Source: Catenaria anguillulae PL171 (taxonomy: Eukaryota > Blastocladiomycota > Blastocladiomycetes > Blastocladiales > Catenariaceae). From it: a stretch of DNA of 64,000 nt. The position numbers were made by a program, and so were the translations under genes. Location of the stretch: NCBI GenBank assembly GCA_002102555.1, contig MCFL01000091.1, positions 1-64,000 of the forward strand. Direction: 5' to 3'. Below, one piece after another: positions 18,664 through 30,713 of this stretch (positions are counted from its first letter, which is position 1; each line of letters begins with the position of its first letter). Under the pieces are notes generated by a model. That model saw only the letters and a list, made by a program, of their open reading frames with translations. It did no database searches and was not told the origin of the DNA.

Positions 18664-21183
18664 ATGTTGGAGCCTGCCTCTGGTTTCCATCCGCCAGCAT
18701 CGACATTCCCTGCACAACTGCAAGTCAACAATGCATACCTGCTTCTTCCCACCGAGCTCCTGTATTCCGTCGCGGCACTTGCTCGGTCACGGTCGCTCAT
18801 TCCGGCAACCGCTCGAGTCATTCACACTGTTAGCACCACCGGCCGAACCATTGCAATTGCTTGGCGCAACAGCCTCCTGCTGTGGGACGGCGTCCCGCGC
18901 CAGCAGCATGTTGCCAGCAGTGCAGGCGACCAAGACCCGGATCTCGATCTATTGTCTGAGAACATTCTCAACACCAATAATCTTGTCCCAGCGCTTATGT
19001 CCCTCCTCGCCTCTCAGTCGTTCGACGGCTTTGCTCCAACAAATCCAGAGAGCCCGGATCCAGTCTTCACCATGTGGTATCTTCGGTGGCTCACAGCCCG
19101 CTTAAAGGCACCATTCTTCTCAAACGAGGCCTTCGAACCTCCCAAGGTGGTTGACATGACCACTGCACTATTCAGGCTTCAGTTTTTGGCCATGAAAGAC
19201 TGGCAGCATTCCCAACCCCACAGCGTTCACAGTTGGTGGCGGCCAATTGCCAACGCTTTCCTACTGCCATTCTATTGCATCCGATCGGGACGACTGGGCC
19301 TTCTCCAAGACTCTCTTGGGTACTTGAATGGTTCCCCACCAAGGGCTGGCATGTTCCTCATGTATCGGTTGCCACTTCCTATGGAGACTTGGCACCTCTT
19401 CTTTCTTGATTCTCGACCAGCGACCAAGCAACTCTGTCATGAATTAGAGGGACCGTCTGCCATTGCACTCATGTCACTTCCATATGCACTGGCTATCTGT
19501 GCGCTCACACAATGGTCCCTCCCTGCAATCAAGTTTCTTCTTCTTCGCTTTGGCCTCCGTCTAGCTGCAATCACACGTCACGCACCTGCCGGGTCGCCAA
19601 CTCAGCAGCTCTTGTTCAAGCTGCTCGATTTGCCGCCGGACGACCCGGCACGCATCATCAAGCTCTACAATTGGATGGGCGCCCATGGTGCGCCCATGAC
19701 CTCGTCGTTTCCCATCATCCAGCACATCAAGTCGCCCACGCCACCTGGATACATCGCCACACTCATCCTTGAGATTGACCTTCCGCACATTGCCCGTGTG
19801 GCCCGTACCAGCACGCCGGAAGCGGTCGATGCTTGCCTCCAGAGGCTCACAAGGGCAATTGTGTACTGTCTCAAAAGGCAGTTTGATCAAGAGCTTTTGG
19901 ATTTCGTTGTGCAGTGCGACCGGATGGGACAGGACAATTGGGCGCACTTGCTTGTGTCAGTCAAACAGGGTGCCAGTGGGACAGAGTTTTGGTGGAAACA
20001 GATTTGAGCACTGGTGGATGACAAGATGATGCGCCAAGCAATTGCAACCCAAGGTATGTGGTTTTGGATTTGTTGCAATTGCAAAATTGCATGGCTAACG
20101 TCGTCGTCTCTCGCCCTAGCACTGCGATATGCAGGCACAGAATCCGCGCCCGCTCAAGCATCTCTGCTGATACGCATCTTGCAGGCCGAGTTTGGCGTCA
20201 ACCCATTGGTTAAGATGGTGCACGACCTTGACAGTATCGACTGCTTCGCGGCCATTCAACTGATATCGACACTCCATTCTACAACCCCTTTCGAGCCTTA
20301 TCATTACTTGCCCGATTTGGTATCCATCCTCACATCTTCTGATTCACCATCTCATCCCACAACAGCGGTCGGGGCGGCTGCTGGACTCAACCTCGTCTCG
20401 TCCTTGTACCGCGCTTGCACTGCTCGGCCTATGCATTGTCACACTGCTACAGAATCACCAAGCAGCATCAGTGCTTTGGCGTTTGACTCGTGGCTCAATT
20501 CTCAGTCCATCTTCCCGCTTGCCATCCTTGCTCTCGCCATCTTTACCACTGCCCTAGATGCCCTCGACTCCACCTCTTCGTGGAATGCACGATTCCTCCA
20601 ATGTCTCCCACTCGACTATCACAAAGCTGCCATTTCCCTGATCATATCTCGCGTGCACACGCAGCTTGGTACCAACAACGACGCTGGCCCAATTTCTGTA
20701 TTCAATCAACTTCCTTCCCTGCTCTGCACTCACGCCACTCACATCATCCGAGACCTCATGCGCATCAACCCGTCTGCCGCCATAACTGACAGCAACTTGT
20801 ACAAGCAACTCATGGCGGGCGTCGTGCAAGTGGATCCGCTTGCGACTGCAGCGGCAGTGTACGCCTCCAAGATGTGGGGAATGAGCAATCGCTCCGCGGT
20901 TGCTGCCATGGCCACAATGATTCCGAACAAGTATCGCATATGTGCGCGGATCAGCCGGAACATTCTCCTAATGGTCAAGAATGGCAAGCAGGACCAGGTT
21001 GTCAAGTACTGGCGATTGGAAAAGATTCGCAATCCAGCACGCGTTGAGCGGACCATGGTATTGGCTTTGGTCAAGATGATGGTACAGGTGCGAAAGGTTT
21101 ATGCTGAGGGGCCAGCAGCAACAATTGATGTGGATGAATTCAGGATTCAAGTGTCTCGCGCTCTTGAGCCATTGGAGCGGTAG
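18664..21183 (+). CDS. Large F-box-like helical protein, interrupted by an in-frame TGA
   Basis: Best-preserved member of a dispersed family in this window. One intron (20054-20119, 66 nt) and 818 codons. The N-terminus has an F-box-like block, LLLPTELLYSVAALARSRSL, then the family signature TGRTIAIAWRNSLLLWDGVP. The rest is predicted helical, with recurring blocks such as HSWWRPIANAFLLPFYCIRS, IIKLYNWMGAHG and YIATLILEIDLPHIARVA, which reappear in the relics. One TGA (20005-20007) stands in the open frame between FWWKQI and ALVDDKMMRQ. No other break occurs over 2.5 kb, and TGG-to-TGA would be a single change. If genuine the copy makes a protein of about 447 residues. The F-box assignment is by pattern only; if right it would be a substrate adaptor of an SCF ubiquitin ligase. 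The ATG at 18664 has a better context than the upstream 18514. Confidence 0.65.
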
Positions 21184-21369
21184 ATCGTTCATCACTGTTA
21201 CAGTCTCGCACCAAATGAATGATCAATAAATGTTGCAACTTGCGACAACTAGAGCCCGTTTCGACCATCTCAAAAGCTTGCTCAATAAGGAAAGCGATAT
21301 GCAAAACGACCCATCACGTCCACATTGATTGGCGAAACTCGACCTTGCTCGTATAGTGTTGGAAGCGGT

Positions 21370-21698
21370 CTATGCTTGCCGCTCGCAGCTCATGAGTGCA
21401 GTTGTGGACAACATCTCGCTGTGTTCCGCCACATGTGCAGCCAGCTCAAGACATCGACTCTTCCCGAATCGCCCGACGCCATCATCAGCCTGCACAAGTG
21501 GCTCGACCCACCTGCGTTGTTGGAGCCGACAAGCGATATCTTGATCATACATCCGCGGCACAGCGGCCTGCTTTCGCGTACATCAAGCGCATCATGATCG
21601 AGGTTGACATTGCCGAGTTGACACCTGAGGTCGTGGCGGCGGATGAGGACTTTCGGCACTTGCGGACCGTCCAGTTGTTGGACTGCAACGCCATGTGA
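21370..21698 (+). pseudogene. Internal fragment of the F-box-like family
   Basis: Two short frames on the plus strand correspond to adjacent blocks of the gene at 18664. FRHMCSQLKTSTLPESPDAI with IISLHKWLDPP aligns with LFKLLDLPPDDPARIIKLYNW, and FAYIKRIMIEVDIAEL aligns with GYIATLILEIDLPHIA. They lie in different frames and have no start, so this is a decayed fragment sitting 3' of the larger copy. Confidence 0.45.
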
Positions 21699-21822
21699 TT
21701 CCGCGGCGTGTATACCTGGATAATGAGCTGGTTGCTTTCCCAACTTATTCGCTTGGACGCGCGGTTTGTTGCAGCTGTGCTTGTGTCACGCGGCGACTGT
21801 CAAGCGGATTTTGCGAGTGACA

Positions 21823-24120
21823 TTACTTGTATTCCGCCTCATCCCTCTCATATGCGTCGCGTTCTAGCATCCACCTCGCCATCATCTTGAGCACGTCGGT
21901 GGAATCGAGCTCGGCATCAATCACCACCTGTCCACCCCTCCACGTCACAAGCTCAAACAGCTGAAAGCCCGCTTCAGCATACGCCCGATCCAGTGCGGGC
22001 ATCAACGCAAATAGATCCGGCGCAATGTGCGCCTCCCATTCAAAGTCATATGCCATGGCAGCCGCAAACTGCGAATCTAGAAAAGTGCGTTGCGCCATGA
22101 CCAACTTGGCGTACTTGAAATCGTTGTAGTACACGTCCCGGTCTCGGTCTTCGAGCGCGACATGCGTGCCGGGGGCGGCGGGAATCAGGCACATGTGCAC
22201 AATTAGATCGCGCAGGTTGGATCGCAGGGAAGGTGTGATGGGATCGAAAAATCACGATGTGGTATATAGGGTCCGCGGGAGGGGAAATGCGCTGAGGACC
22301 TGCTTTGCGTGCGCGACAAGCGATTCGACAAGAGATAATTGTTGCTGGAATGGCACGAGTTGGTGCAAGTCAATTTCAACGAGCGACGTGGCCACCAGCA
22401 ACGGCACACGTGAGAATTGCGAGCTGCGTGGGTGATAAGTCGCTGACGCAGTCGAGTGTATTGCCGCTGGGGTTATGTTGGGTGCTCATGTGCAGCGGCA
22501 TGGTAGCCATGGCGCACGGCATGCGCAGTTGCTCCAAGTCGGGATACCGAGGAGCGATTGAGGTTTACAGCAATGTGACGACGCGGACAAGGACTTTTGC
22601 GGGTTCCGGAAGCGCACGCGAGCCAGCCAAGCAATGAGAAGAGGGTGATGGCACGGAGATGTGGGCACTCAAACTCGTACTCGTATTTGTGCCGCCCGCC
22701 GCTTTCCGGCATCATGTCGACCAAGCGGACGTTGAAATCGATTTGGAGCAAGTTGGCCAGTTCAGTGACCTCTGGAGCAATGCTCTTGCGGTGATCGGGT
22801 TGAGGTTGGATCGCCAGCAGGCAAGAATGGAGTCCTATGGTGGTTCAACCTTACCCCAGTCAGTCCACACGAAACAAGCAAACGAGGAAAAGTGATACGG
22901 CGACAATGAAGAAATCTAGTGCACCTTGAGTTGCAGTTTGTCGCTGCTCGTCTACCGACTCGACTCGCCATTGAACCAACTCCCAACACTTTTCCCAATT
23001 CCACGGCATCCATGTTGCCCATTCGGGACCGCGATCCAATAAGGTATCCATCAAGTCGTCATATCCATACTGTTCCACACATCCCATGACGCTGTCCAAC
23101 AACTTTGCCGCCCGCGTACTTTCCAGCACGCCGCGTCCCTCTGCTGGGACTCGAGCGGCTCGGCAATGTCCACGTCAACCATGATGCGCCGTACGTACTC
23201 TCGCGGCGCGCCGCTGTACTGGACATTGAGCATGAGCGGGGATCGGATCTGGCCAATTGAACATGCTGACGACCCGATCGCGTGAATCGGGCAGCGACGG
23301 CAACCTGAGCTGCTCCACCATGGTGTCAAACACAAGCATCTCGTTTGCCACGGCGAGCTGGCAAATCGCCTCGCGCGTGAGCGTTGGAAACAAGCGCCGA
23401 ATGCGCTCGACCATATTGACGGACCATTCGAGCAACGCATAGCTGGCAAGCACGTGCGAGAAAGGGATCGTCACTGCGCCTTCGACCTTCGACCGGTGCC
23501 TCGTCAAAGATGATGTACATATCGAAAATGGTTTTTTTTTACGCCCGTCCAGGCACATGCTGGCCCACGACGTCCAGGGCCGACAAGATGCAAGTAAAGA
23601 TGCGCCCCACGGAGCGCCGATGGTGAGTTGCAGAGCGGATTCGACAAGATCGATTTGGCTGCCGCGCAAACGGTACACGGGTAGCAGCAGCGAGTGCGGG
23701 TCTGGACGCCACCAGTGGAATGAACCACCCGTCGAAACCGTTCCTGAAGCGAATGCGCGAGCAGAAAGGTATGTGATGAACTTTGACGCGAAAACCGGGT
23801 CCGGGTGTGCTGGCCGTGTCAGGGCGAATGCAGAAGCAGGCTTGGCGGGCAGCTCGGGCGATGCTGCCAGTGGGAGCATGGCCATTAGAAATTTGGCAAG
23901 AACAGAGTAGGCAGCCCCCGAATCGGCGTCATCAGCTTGGCGAGGTAGGTTGTCGTCCATGCACACGCCACAAGCGAGCAGCAGCGAGTTGCGTCAAGCA
24001 ATATGGACGCCATGGCGCGTCATGCAGATATCCTGCAACATCGAGCAGGTGGATGCAATCGTGGACGAGGGGCGTGCCAGCGAAAGCGCCAAGTGAAGCA
24101 ACTCCGAATGCCGATGTTGA
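21823..24120 (-). pseudogene. Full-length decayed copy of the F-box-like family
   Basis: Minus-strand segments, in the same order as the family, span about 2.3 kb. The N-terminal block ELLHLALSLARPSSTIAST lies near 24100; SFHWWRPDPHSLLLPVYRLR follows, then TREAICQLAVANEMLVFDTM, VVSMFNWPDP, and YVRRIMVDVDIAEPLE. After a gap come LRAITLFSLLGWLACASGTR and a C-terminal 120-residue frame (QFAAAMAYDFEWEAHIAPDL, GFQLFELVTWRGGQVVID) ending at 21823. Frame changes are frequent, a TGA interrupts near 22253, and a T run occurs at 23532-23540. I join the upstream (24120-22860) and downstream (22750-21823) halves because order and total length match the intact-looking copy; they could instead be two fragments. 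Confidence 0.5.
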
Positions 24121-24480
24121 TCGCCGGTGTGGGTCAGATTGTATTGCATTGCATTGCATTGAGTTGGTCTTTGGTATCGGCACCACCTTTGGCCCATGCC
24201 ATGTCGTGGTTGTCGCCGCGGCCGCCTGGTGCACATGGCTGTAGGGGAAGTGTGACCGTTTCACCTTGCCACACGTCACGCCCACGCGTGGCTGTCCTCA
24301 CCTGCTGCATCCTCCTCTTGTTCGTGTTCTCCTCAGACAAGTCAGTCCATTCCCACATCACATCCGACTTGTGCCCAACTGACCGCGGCATTGTTGCGTT
24401 ACTTCTTTGTGTTTACCACGCTCTTTTCCGCTCCCGTCCTTGCTTTTTCGCTCTGTCGCCAAGCAAGTGCACATGTCACC

Positions 24481-25386
24481 ATGTTCAACTGGACCTCGTC
24501 CCCATCCTCGTCGCCCGCTCCTGCCCGACCCCGCTCAGCAATGACGGGCGGTCGCACCTCCAAACCACCTACGCCGCCGCCCGAGTCCGCATCTTCAGCC
24601 TCGTCTACCGCCCTCGACTCTGCTCTGACGGCCGCGACCCATGCGCTCGCACTTGCCCGTCCAGCCACCACTGAAGACGACTTTGAGCTCATTGACTGGG
24701 CCGCGGCTGCCGACCCGACCACGCCAGGCGACCTGCACTCGACTGACGCTCGCATTTCAGCCCTAACTAATGCCGTGGCACAACTCACGGCCGTGCTGCA
24801 AGCCGAGTCGGCTGCAACGGCACCGGCACCCGCGGCGTCTGCGCCCGTGTCGCCCGCAAGCAGCGCGCACTCGACCACGGCGCCCGGGTCGTTCCCAGAG
24901 TCGCCCCAGGTCTCTTGCCACGGCCGTATGCGGCCCGCCACCAACCTCGACCAACAAGGGCACCCACAGGCGCTGGACCAAACACTGCGCAGGCTCGACT
25001 CGCGCCTGACCCGCCTCGAATCCCTCGTCGCGCACGCCCTGACATCCATCCGGTCAATGTACCCGGACGGTTCGCCATTCACCCACCCAGTCACTGTACG
25101 CGACCTGCACGCCTGGGGCACTCAGGTACACATTGCGTCGCCCAACACGACCGTGGCGCACCTCAAGCAAGACCTGGCAAAGCAATACAAACAATGGGTC
25201 CCTGGGTGCCGGCTCGTGTGGGCCGGGCTCGTGTTGCAGGACGAGCAGTTTGTCAGTGCCGTTGTGCCTGCGGGCGGCGTGGTGATTATCATGGGTCCCG
25301 CGGCCGGTGAGACAAGGGCCAGAGGAGAGGTCGGCAAGGGGTGTCATGTGCAGGGCGCTGCTCCCACAAAGTCGAGGGATGCGTAA
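24481..25386 (+). CDS. Protein with C-terminal ubiquitin-like domain
   Basis: Intronless frame of 301 residues from the ATG at 24481; the frame is open to 24391 but that codon is TTG. The N-terminal 170 residues are Ala/Ser/Pro-rich and probably disordered. A short coiled-coil-like helix (LDQTLRRLDSRLTRLESLVA) follows. Residues about 205-275 read as a ubiquitin fold: VHIASPNTTVAHLKQDLAKQ, then GCRLVWAGLVLQDEQFVS and GGVVIIMG, matching the beta-beta-alpha-beta pattern of ubiquitin-like modules. There is no C-terminal di-Gly, so conjugation is unlikely; a shuttle or adaptor role would be inference. No specific family recognised. Confidence 0.65.
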   Translation: MFNWTSSPSSSPAPARPRSAMTGGRTSKPPTPPPESASSASSTALDSALTAATHALALARPATTEDDFELIDWAAAADPTTPGDLHSTDARISALTNAVAQLTAVLQAESAATAPAPAASAPVSPASSAHSTTAPGSFPESPQVSCHGRMRPATNLDQQGHPQALDQTLRRLDSRLTRLESLVAHALTSIRSMYPDGSPFTHPVTVRDLHAWGTQVHIASPNTTVAHLKQDLAKQYKQWVPGCRLVWAGLVLQDEQFVSAVVPAGGVVIIMGPAAGETRARGEVGKGCHVQGAAPTKSRDA

Positions 25387-25606
25387 ATTGAATGGATGTC
25401 TCACAGTTTTGGACGTTGGTGTGTGTGTGTCTCCCCTTTTCCCACCTTTTTGCATGTTGTGTATGCTCTTCCCCTGTCCTGCCAAGGCTGTCCTGTCCCT
25501 TTCCCCTCAACTCTGCCTTCTGTTGAACCAAAGCTCCACAATGCAATTGCTAAAGCTTACATATGCACACACACAACCCGCTATCTGTTTCTTGCACACA
25601 ATGTGT

Positions 25607-26562
25607 CTACACCATCCTTGCCCGGCCAAACCTTGCCATCCCCGCCGCGGCGCCACCTGCCGCGCGTCGCCGGCGGAGCACCAGCATGGCGGTCGTTGCC
25701 GCACACAGCGAATACCAAGTGATGGCATACTCGAGATGGTTGTTTTTAAAAGTGGCCACGGGCGGCCGAGGAATCGGGAGGCCCAGGTCGCGCCGGCGCT
25801 TGGCTTCTGTGTCCGAGACTGGTGTCCATTCCAAGGAGTGAGTTGCAACAACGGTGGAGACAAGAATACATTCAAAACACGCACCAGAGTCGACAGCGTC
25901 CACCAGCACGGGTTGTGTGCTGGCGAGCTTGGACATGGTGGTGACATCAGTCCAGTACCATTGGCCCAAATCGGGCTTGTTGTCATGCGACCAAGCAGGG
26001 CGCTGCACAATGAACCATCGAAAAGTGTGAGCGTCATCAACGTGACAACAGCGGATACGTCATTAGTTACCTCATTGTCCCGCTTCACCAAGCCCACCAC
26101 CCGTGTCTCTGCCCTTGCCGGATCCTTGCGTGCCCCATCGGCCTCCTTGTCGCGGGCAATCCATCCGCGGTTGAGCAAAATGCGTTGACTACCTCAAAGC
26201 AACACCCTGCCACCAGCATCAGCCAACGCCCAATCCTAAACAAAAAAAATGGGCCGCACGCACCCAGAACTGAGCACAAACGGCGTCACCGCATAGAAGC
26301 CTGGCTCGCCGTCCCTGACCCTGGGCGCCACCCGAAACTCGACACTGGGATCGACTCGCCCGTCAATCGCCACCTTGGTATGCTGCTGGTGTGCATTGGA
26401 AGCGGCCGAGGGTGCCAGAAGCGTGTCTGGGTCGAGCGCAACGGGGTCCTTGGCGAGTGCGGCATTGGTACGCTCAATCAGGTCGAGTTTCCATTGCAGC
26501 CGGTACACTTGCCAGGACCCAAGGCAAAAAGCGGCGGCGGGGAACACGGCGAGAATGGTCAT
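25607..26562 (-). CDS. SHY1: SURF1/Shy1 cytochrome c oxidase assembly factor
   Basis: Mitochondrial inner-membrane factor needed for complex IV assembly. Four exons fit: 26562-26264, 26188-26071, 26002-25885 and 25818-25607, with introns of 75, 68 and 66 nt, giving 248 residues. Conserved landmarks are the first membrane segment running into CLGSWQVYRLQWKLDLIER, EFRVAPRVRDGEPGFYAVTP, the hallmark ILLNRGWIARDKE, QWYWTDVTTMSKL, and the C-terminal NNHLEYAITWYSLCAATTAM, which is the second membrane segment. The protein is shorter than typical SURF1 at its N-terminus: the ATG at 26562 begins almost at the first membrane helix and no targeting peptide precedes it. The same frame runs upstream without an ATG to about 26690, so a further 5' exon is likely. 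Confidence 0.9.
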
Positions 26563-26599
26563 TTTTCGGTCTTCTGGGTTTGTTGTCGGTGTGGGAGGA

Positions 26600-28097
26600 T
26601 GATTTACATGGATTGGATACAGCGCATTAGGCCCGGGAAACGCAAATCGTACTGGAGCGTTCAGTTGACGTTCGGCGATCGATCGAGGACTTCAAGACTG
26701 ATTGACTGATTGGCGATGCAATTGGGAGGGCCGCCGATCGGACGCGTCACGCGTCTTTCATCCGTGAAACCTGACTCCCATGTTCAGGTGCTGCACCTAT
26801 TGGCCAAGGAAAAACGGGCGTACACATCATGGAAATAAAAACACGAGAAAATCACCAGTAAATACCTGACTGCAACATAGCACTCCGGTTTCACGCTGAA
26901 ATGTTGTTCATGCTCACCAGGTTCCTTATTCGGGTCTGTCACGTGTCAGTTCTCAAGCGATGCTGAGAGCTGATACCATGAGCTCACGCTGGACTGTGAA
27001 AAGCTTGGACAATCATTTCAGTACCCAAATCGGATGACTGGGTTATTGCGTCTGGTTGGCATGTTCGAGAGCCAGCAGTCGAGATGGCTCTGGACTCTGG
27101 CCAGTGTGAGTGAGTCGACGCGAATCAACGTGTCTCACCAAGCTGAGAAGCGACAAAACTGCAAAACTGCGCGCGATTTCACTCCATTGTCAGCACGCAG
27201 CCACAGATCCGGAAATGTTGGAATACATATGACGATGAATCTTGCCTGAGGATGGATGCGAGCCATTTGGGTGCACATGGATCTCGCTTGTGCCGGTTGA
27301 AATGTCTGTACCGACACCATAGCTGTAGCTCAGCACCCCACTTGCGTTTGCCGTTCATATCTATCTTGTGATTTTGTGCTCGGATTGATGTTTCAAGTCT
27401 CTCCGATAGTCACTGTTGGCCCAACAGACGCTCGGCTGTTAAGCTGTCGATATTCATTCGGAAATCAGGGGTACATTATGAAGCAAGGCTAGGATCGTTG
27501 CGCACGTCTCGCGCGCAAATGGCATACACAGCTGGCGCTCCATCGGTAGCTTGGCCATATTGCGCCAAAAGGAGGTCCATCGGCAGCGGTAGCACAGTTC
27601 CCATGACAGGACGAATCGCGGCGGGGGACATGGGTTACCGCCGTGCTGCAGATCATCCATGTACAAACCGCGGCGCGGCCGTGGATTCGACCATGTTTCT
27701 CACACAAGCAGCGACGCGAGCTTGGGACGACTGAGGGATGAAGAAACGAGTCGGAGGAGAAAAAAAGCGGTTGAAAACGCAACCTCGCATGCCGGCCCCT
27801 CTCTCTTGGTCTAATGATTGTCGACTGCGAGTTACACATCGCTCAGTCTCCATTCCTCGTTCATTAGTACATAGTACTCAACCTATCCCGTATCCCTCTT
27901 CATACCTCAGCTAGCACCGTCCTGCCAGCTCCATCTCGCCGCCAGCCTGTACGTGCGCCGCCTCGTGCGCTTGCCGCAGCCGCATTCGTCCATGTCTGCC
28001 CTCACACCTTATTCCTCCTTCCTCAATCCACTCATTTTGCTCGCCGTCGTTTTTCCACCGACGCTGACGGACCCAGATCAATCCCGCAGCCGCCGTC
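26600..28097. other. Long intergenic stretch, no firm gene
   Basis: About 1.5 kb. A minus-strand frame at 27454-27666 (MAKLPMERQLCMPFARETCA) is mildly coding-like but matches nothing I recognise. The right part is presumably the promoter and 5' leader of the gene at 28098. Confidence 0.35.
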
Positions 28098-30108
28098 ATG
28101 ACCACCGTCGATCCACAGCCCAACGAGCACCCGGCTCATGCATCCCGACAACAGGATCCGAAATCGTCTCCATGTGCTGCACTGCCCTCATCGCCACCCT
28201 CATCGCCGTACTCGCCGTCTGCAACCTCCCATCACGACGACAAAGATGACGGCGGTCAAGGCGGCAAGCACGCCAAGAACGTTGACGAGCGCAGCGCGGC
28301 CGTCATCACCACGGCCGCAACGGCAGAATCCCCCAATCGTGTGCCCGCGACGGCAACGGCGGCCACGGCTACCGCAGTTGCCGTTTTGGGGGCTGTGACC
28401 CAGTCTCGAGACTGGCGTGGTGATCACACTTGCTCGTCGTCGGTCGTGTGTGATCTCGAATCATGCAATGCACGCGACCCATCCAAATATGCCAATGCAC
28501 CCACCGCACCCAATGCAATCGCTTGTGCAGAACCCGCGCGTGCATATCCTGTGCCGGCCAGGGTCCCGCCCAGGCGCTCGCACGTGGCAAAGTCGGTCGA
28601 GGCGGCGCCAGAGCTTCCGACTCCGCCGGGATCCGCCATGCCATCTCCACCGCTTTTCGTGCGTGGTCCGTCGAGGCTCAGCGCTCAACGGGAGGTAACT
28701 GTCGAGGATGGCTATGACGTGCGACAAGAGTGTTCAGGTCAAGTCGAGCGAGGGACCGAGGAAGCAGACACAGCCCGTTCGGTTCACGACGATGCTGCGG
28801 GACAATTGGGAGGGGCAGCAAGTGTCGCCTCGCAAGGACAGTCATTGGCCGAGATTGAACCTTCGGTGGCACACCAAGACCAAGACACAGACCTCAAGTC
28901 ATGGTCGTCGCCATGCGCTGACCGGTTTGTTGCCAAGCCGGGGCGCAAGCTGAATCGGGCCGTATCATGGCATGACACGGTCAAGACTCCAGCCCGCGCG
29001 CCAGTCCCCGTCCTTGTTGCTTCTTCTTCAAGTGGTGTGCTTCGCGCCGTTCTGCAAGTCCATGCTCTCTCGCGTTCAACTGAATACTAACCTGCGCATG
29101 CTCCTTGAATCAATCGCAGCTCCGCTCGCGGATCAAGACCCAGCACCGACCGCACCGCCAATGTACCTCGAGCTCGAGTCCACGCCCCTTCCACGCGCCA
29201 AGAGCCTGCCACTTCCGCCGGCTCCTGCCGCCGCGGCACCTCTGCTCTTGCGTTCAACACTCCTCAAGCCGAGCACCAAGCGCAAACGTTCGCGGTCTCC
29301 TTCTCCCGACACGCTTCCCCAAACGTCTGCCTCGTTGTCGGCATCGTCACGCGCACCGCTTGCTCCCACGCGTCGTTCGCATGTCCAGCCGGGTGCATGG
29401 GCTCCGCGGCGCGTCCACACGTTGCCTGCGCCGCCGTCGGCACTCACCGTGTCGCCAACCAAGGCGCTCGAGTGGTGGCAATGGGCCGAGGATAAAGAGA
29501 ACATTGATCCGGAAACGTGGCTTAGGCAGTATGAGGCAAAAAAGAAGCAAGTGCGGCCAGCGGACCAGGACGTGCAACGGCACCGGCCGGCCGGGTGTGG
29601 GGACGGCGGGTTGGCAAGCAGTGCAGCTACTGGTGGAAATGGTGGCGGAGGCGCGGCAAGTGGAGCACGGTCACGCAACTCTGCGCCGTCGTCATCGACG
29701 AGCGCGTCAAAGTTGTCGGGGCCGCACACGAGCACGGGCGCACAAACGCTGTCGATTTTGGCGTGCCGCTCATCCAATGCGTGCTTGGACACGCTGGCCA
29801 ACAGCGCCATGAAGCCGCCAAACAAGCGCCAGCGCACGGGCTACGTGACGGCGTCGGCCGCCGTGTCGTCGTCGGCGTCGGCGTCGGCGCTGGGATTGTC
29901 GTCTTCGTCAACGCTCGTGTCTCTGTGTCTCGCATCGTCCCCCATGCGACCCACGTCTCCGTTGTGCCGCGGCGCGGCATCGGCAAACCCCTGGTTGGCG
30001 CGCAGGCCCGTGGACGGGAGTTTGACGACGGCCGCCGACAGTGTGCATAGTAGTCCTGTTGCGGCGGCGTTGATGATGCGCATGCGGAACAGTCAAGCGA
30101 TTCGGTGA
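28098..30108 (+). CDS. Disordered Ser/Ala/Pro-rich protein, unknown function
   Basis: Two exons (28098-29034 and 29120-30108) with an 85-nt intron that has GTGTGC at its 5' end, a textbook TACTAAC branch site and GCAG at its 3' end; 641 residues. Mostly low complexity, with islands that look constrained: GRKLNRAVSWHDTVKTP just before the intron, KPSTKRKRSRSPSPDTLPQT (a basic, nuclear-localisation-like patch), TKALEWWQWAEDKENIDPET followed by a charged helix, and KPPNKRQRTGYVTAS. Several Ser-Pro/Thr-Pro sites would suit proline-directed kinases. Composition suggests a nuclear regulatory protein, but no family was recognised. Confidence 0.7.
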
Positions 30109-30713
30109 GTGGTTTGTCCTCAGGCGGTGTATGTTGAGAGGGCATGTAATTGTTACTTGGTTTGTTGGACTCTGCCTTTCCATTCTTGCTTCCTTTGCTG
30201 ATTCTTTTCACACAGAATCGCGCACATTTTCATGTACATTTCCTTCCTCTTTCTCATTTTTCCTACTGCTTTTGTCTTTTGCGCCTTTTTATCCCTCTGC
30301 AATGGTGTGGGTCATTGCCCGCATATGTAGCTCTTGTTGCTTGACCTTGCCATGTTGCCTGATTTCCCCCACCTTGCTCATTCTCCCGTCTTGTACCTCG
30401 AGTACTTATCACTACCCTAACCCGACTCTGCTGTTCCAGTCTCAAATATCCCATTCAGCAGACCAGCACCCCCGGTTCAACCCGAGTCTATTGTTTTCGT
30501 ACCTATCCCACGCCCTCTTACCAATTAACGCACCCAGTATGTATGCCCTGCTTGCCCATTTAGGCACAGTTTGCTCAGAGTCCTGTAAATACATGCATTC
30601 GGCGAGTTGTATTATATCATATGTATGTGCAAGAAACAAAGTAGAATTGTGGACAAACACACGCGAGAAAACAACCAAGGGCTTCCTCCATCGTGCTCAT
30701 CGAGGTAAACACC
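30109..30713. other. Intergenic between convergent genes
   Basis: Pyrimidine-rich 3' flanks of the gene at 28098 and of the IMP nucleotidase. No gene seen. Confidence 0.5.
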
